Assembly: GCA_003644275.1 (NCBI GenBank)
Contig: QNBY01000073.1
Span: 1 to 6,077, forward strand
Direction: 5' to 3'
From: Planctomycetota bacterium
GTDB taxonomy: Bacteria; Planctomycetota; B143-G9
DNA length: 6,077 bases
Within the stretch, counting starts at the first letter, position 1. Every line of letters begins with the position of its first letter. The notes under the pieces were generated by a model, which was given only the letters and a program-made list of their open reading frames with translations, ran no database searches and was not told the DNA's origin. A program made the translations under genes and the position numbers. This document shows, in pieces, positions 5,993 through 6,077 of this stretch.

Positions 5993-6027
5993 CGGAGGCG
6001 GAAAAAAGGGCTTGAAATACGCCTCCG
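5993..6027. repeat. 8-bp perfect inverted repeat around a -35 box
   Basis: CGGAGGCG (5993-6000) and CGCCTCCG (6020-6027) are perfect inverted repeats separated by 19 nt. The gap contains the TTGAAA -35 of the next promoter. As RNA this could form a GC-rich hairpin ending the gspK transcript, but there is no T-tract after it. As DNA it could be a paired operator. It starts 12 nt after the gspK stop. Confidence 0.4.
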
Positions 6028-6040
6028 TTCGGTGTAGAAT
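6012..6040 (+). promoter_or_regulatory. Predicted sigma-70-type promoter for a gene leaving the window
   Basis: TTGAAA (6012-6017), an optimal 17-nt spacer and TAGAAT (6035-6040) make the best-scoring promoter by eye in the window. Transcription would begin near 6047, about 21 nt before the ATG at 6068. It uses the same TAGAAT -10, preceded by G, as the promoter at 3093-3120. It implies that the downstream gene can be transcribed independently of the greA-gspK operon. Confidence 0.6.
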
Positions 6041-6067
6041 TTAGAGACTCAAGCTGGAGCACCCGGG

Positions 6068-6077
6068 ATGTCGTACA
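6068..6077 (+). CDS. Probable start of a further gene, only first codons visible
   Basis: An ATG at 6068 reads Met-Ser-Tyr before the window ends. It is preceded by GGAG (6056-6059) with an 8-nt spacer and by a good promoter at 6012-6040. No product can be inferred from three residues. The call rests on the promoter and ribosome site only. Confidence 0.45.

Noticed and set aside
1..6077. Defence system, mobile element, CRISPR array or tRNA
   Set aside because: I saw no direct-repeat array, terminal repeats, transposase, nuclease or helicase motif, or tRNA-like cloverleaf in reading both strands by eye.

Overview
The window is a dense, GC-rich bacterial chromosomal segment with no mobile element, CRISPR array or RNA gene that I can see. 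It holds seven genes (one cut by the left edge) and the first codons of a probable eighth at the right edge. They fall into two divergent blocks that share a 122-bp control region at 3016-3137. The mix of a DUF2617-like protein, pseudopilin-type proteins with degenerate H-X9-DG motifs, a GspK-like minor pseudopilin and a secreted 'DIIYxKDG' protein suggests Planctomycetota or a related PVC or candidate phylum. That placement is inferred from family composition, not measured. ATA is unusually common as an isoleucine codon for such GC-rich DNA.

Left block (minus strand, read from 3015 to 1): a DUF2617-like protein, then a membrane-anchored protein that appears to carry two copies of a pseudopilin-like module, then serA (short D-3-phosphoglycerate dehydrogenase), then serC (phosphoserine aminotransferase, cut by the window). 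The first three genes are joined by two 4-base ATGA stop/start overlaps, and serC starts 12 nt after serA. This is one translationally coupled operon. Its last two genes encode consecutive steps of serine synthesis: 3-phosphoglycerate to 3-phosphohydroxypyruvate to phosphoserine. A consensus TATAAT -10 box lies just upstream of the first gene.

Right block (plus strand, 3138 to 5980): a stand-alone lipoyl-domain plus E3-binding-domain protein without an acyltransferase domain, greA (transcript cleavage factor), a secreted protein with three CPTC knuckles, and a GspK-like minor pseudopilin. Gaps of 24, 1 and 13 nt point to a single operon driven by a promoter with TAGAAT as its -10. After the GspK gene there is an 8-bp perfect inverted repeat, a good sigma-70-type promoter (TTGAAA, 17 nt, TAGAAT) and a probable start codon at 6068.

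The two blocks combine core metabolism and transcription (serA, serC, greA) with envelope or secretion-type proteins of unknown role. I see no clear defence or mobile system. The most unusual items are the duplicated pseudopilin-like protein translationally coupled to serine biosynthesis, the orphan lipoyl/E3-binding protein with an altered binding loop, and the exported triple-CPTC protein.
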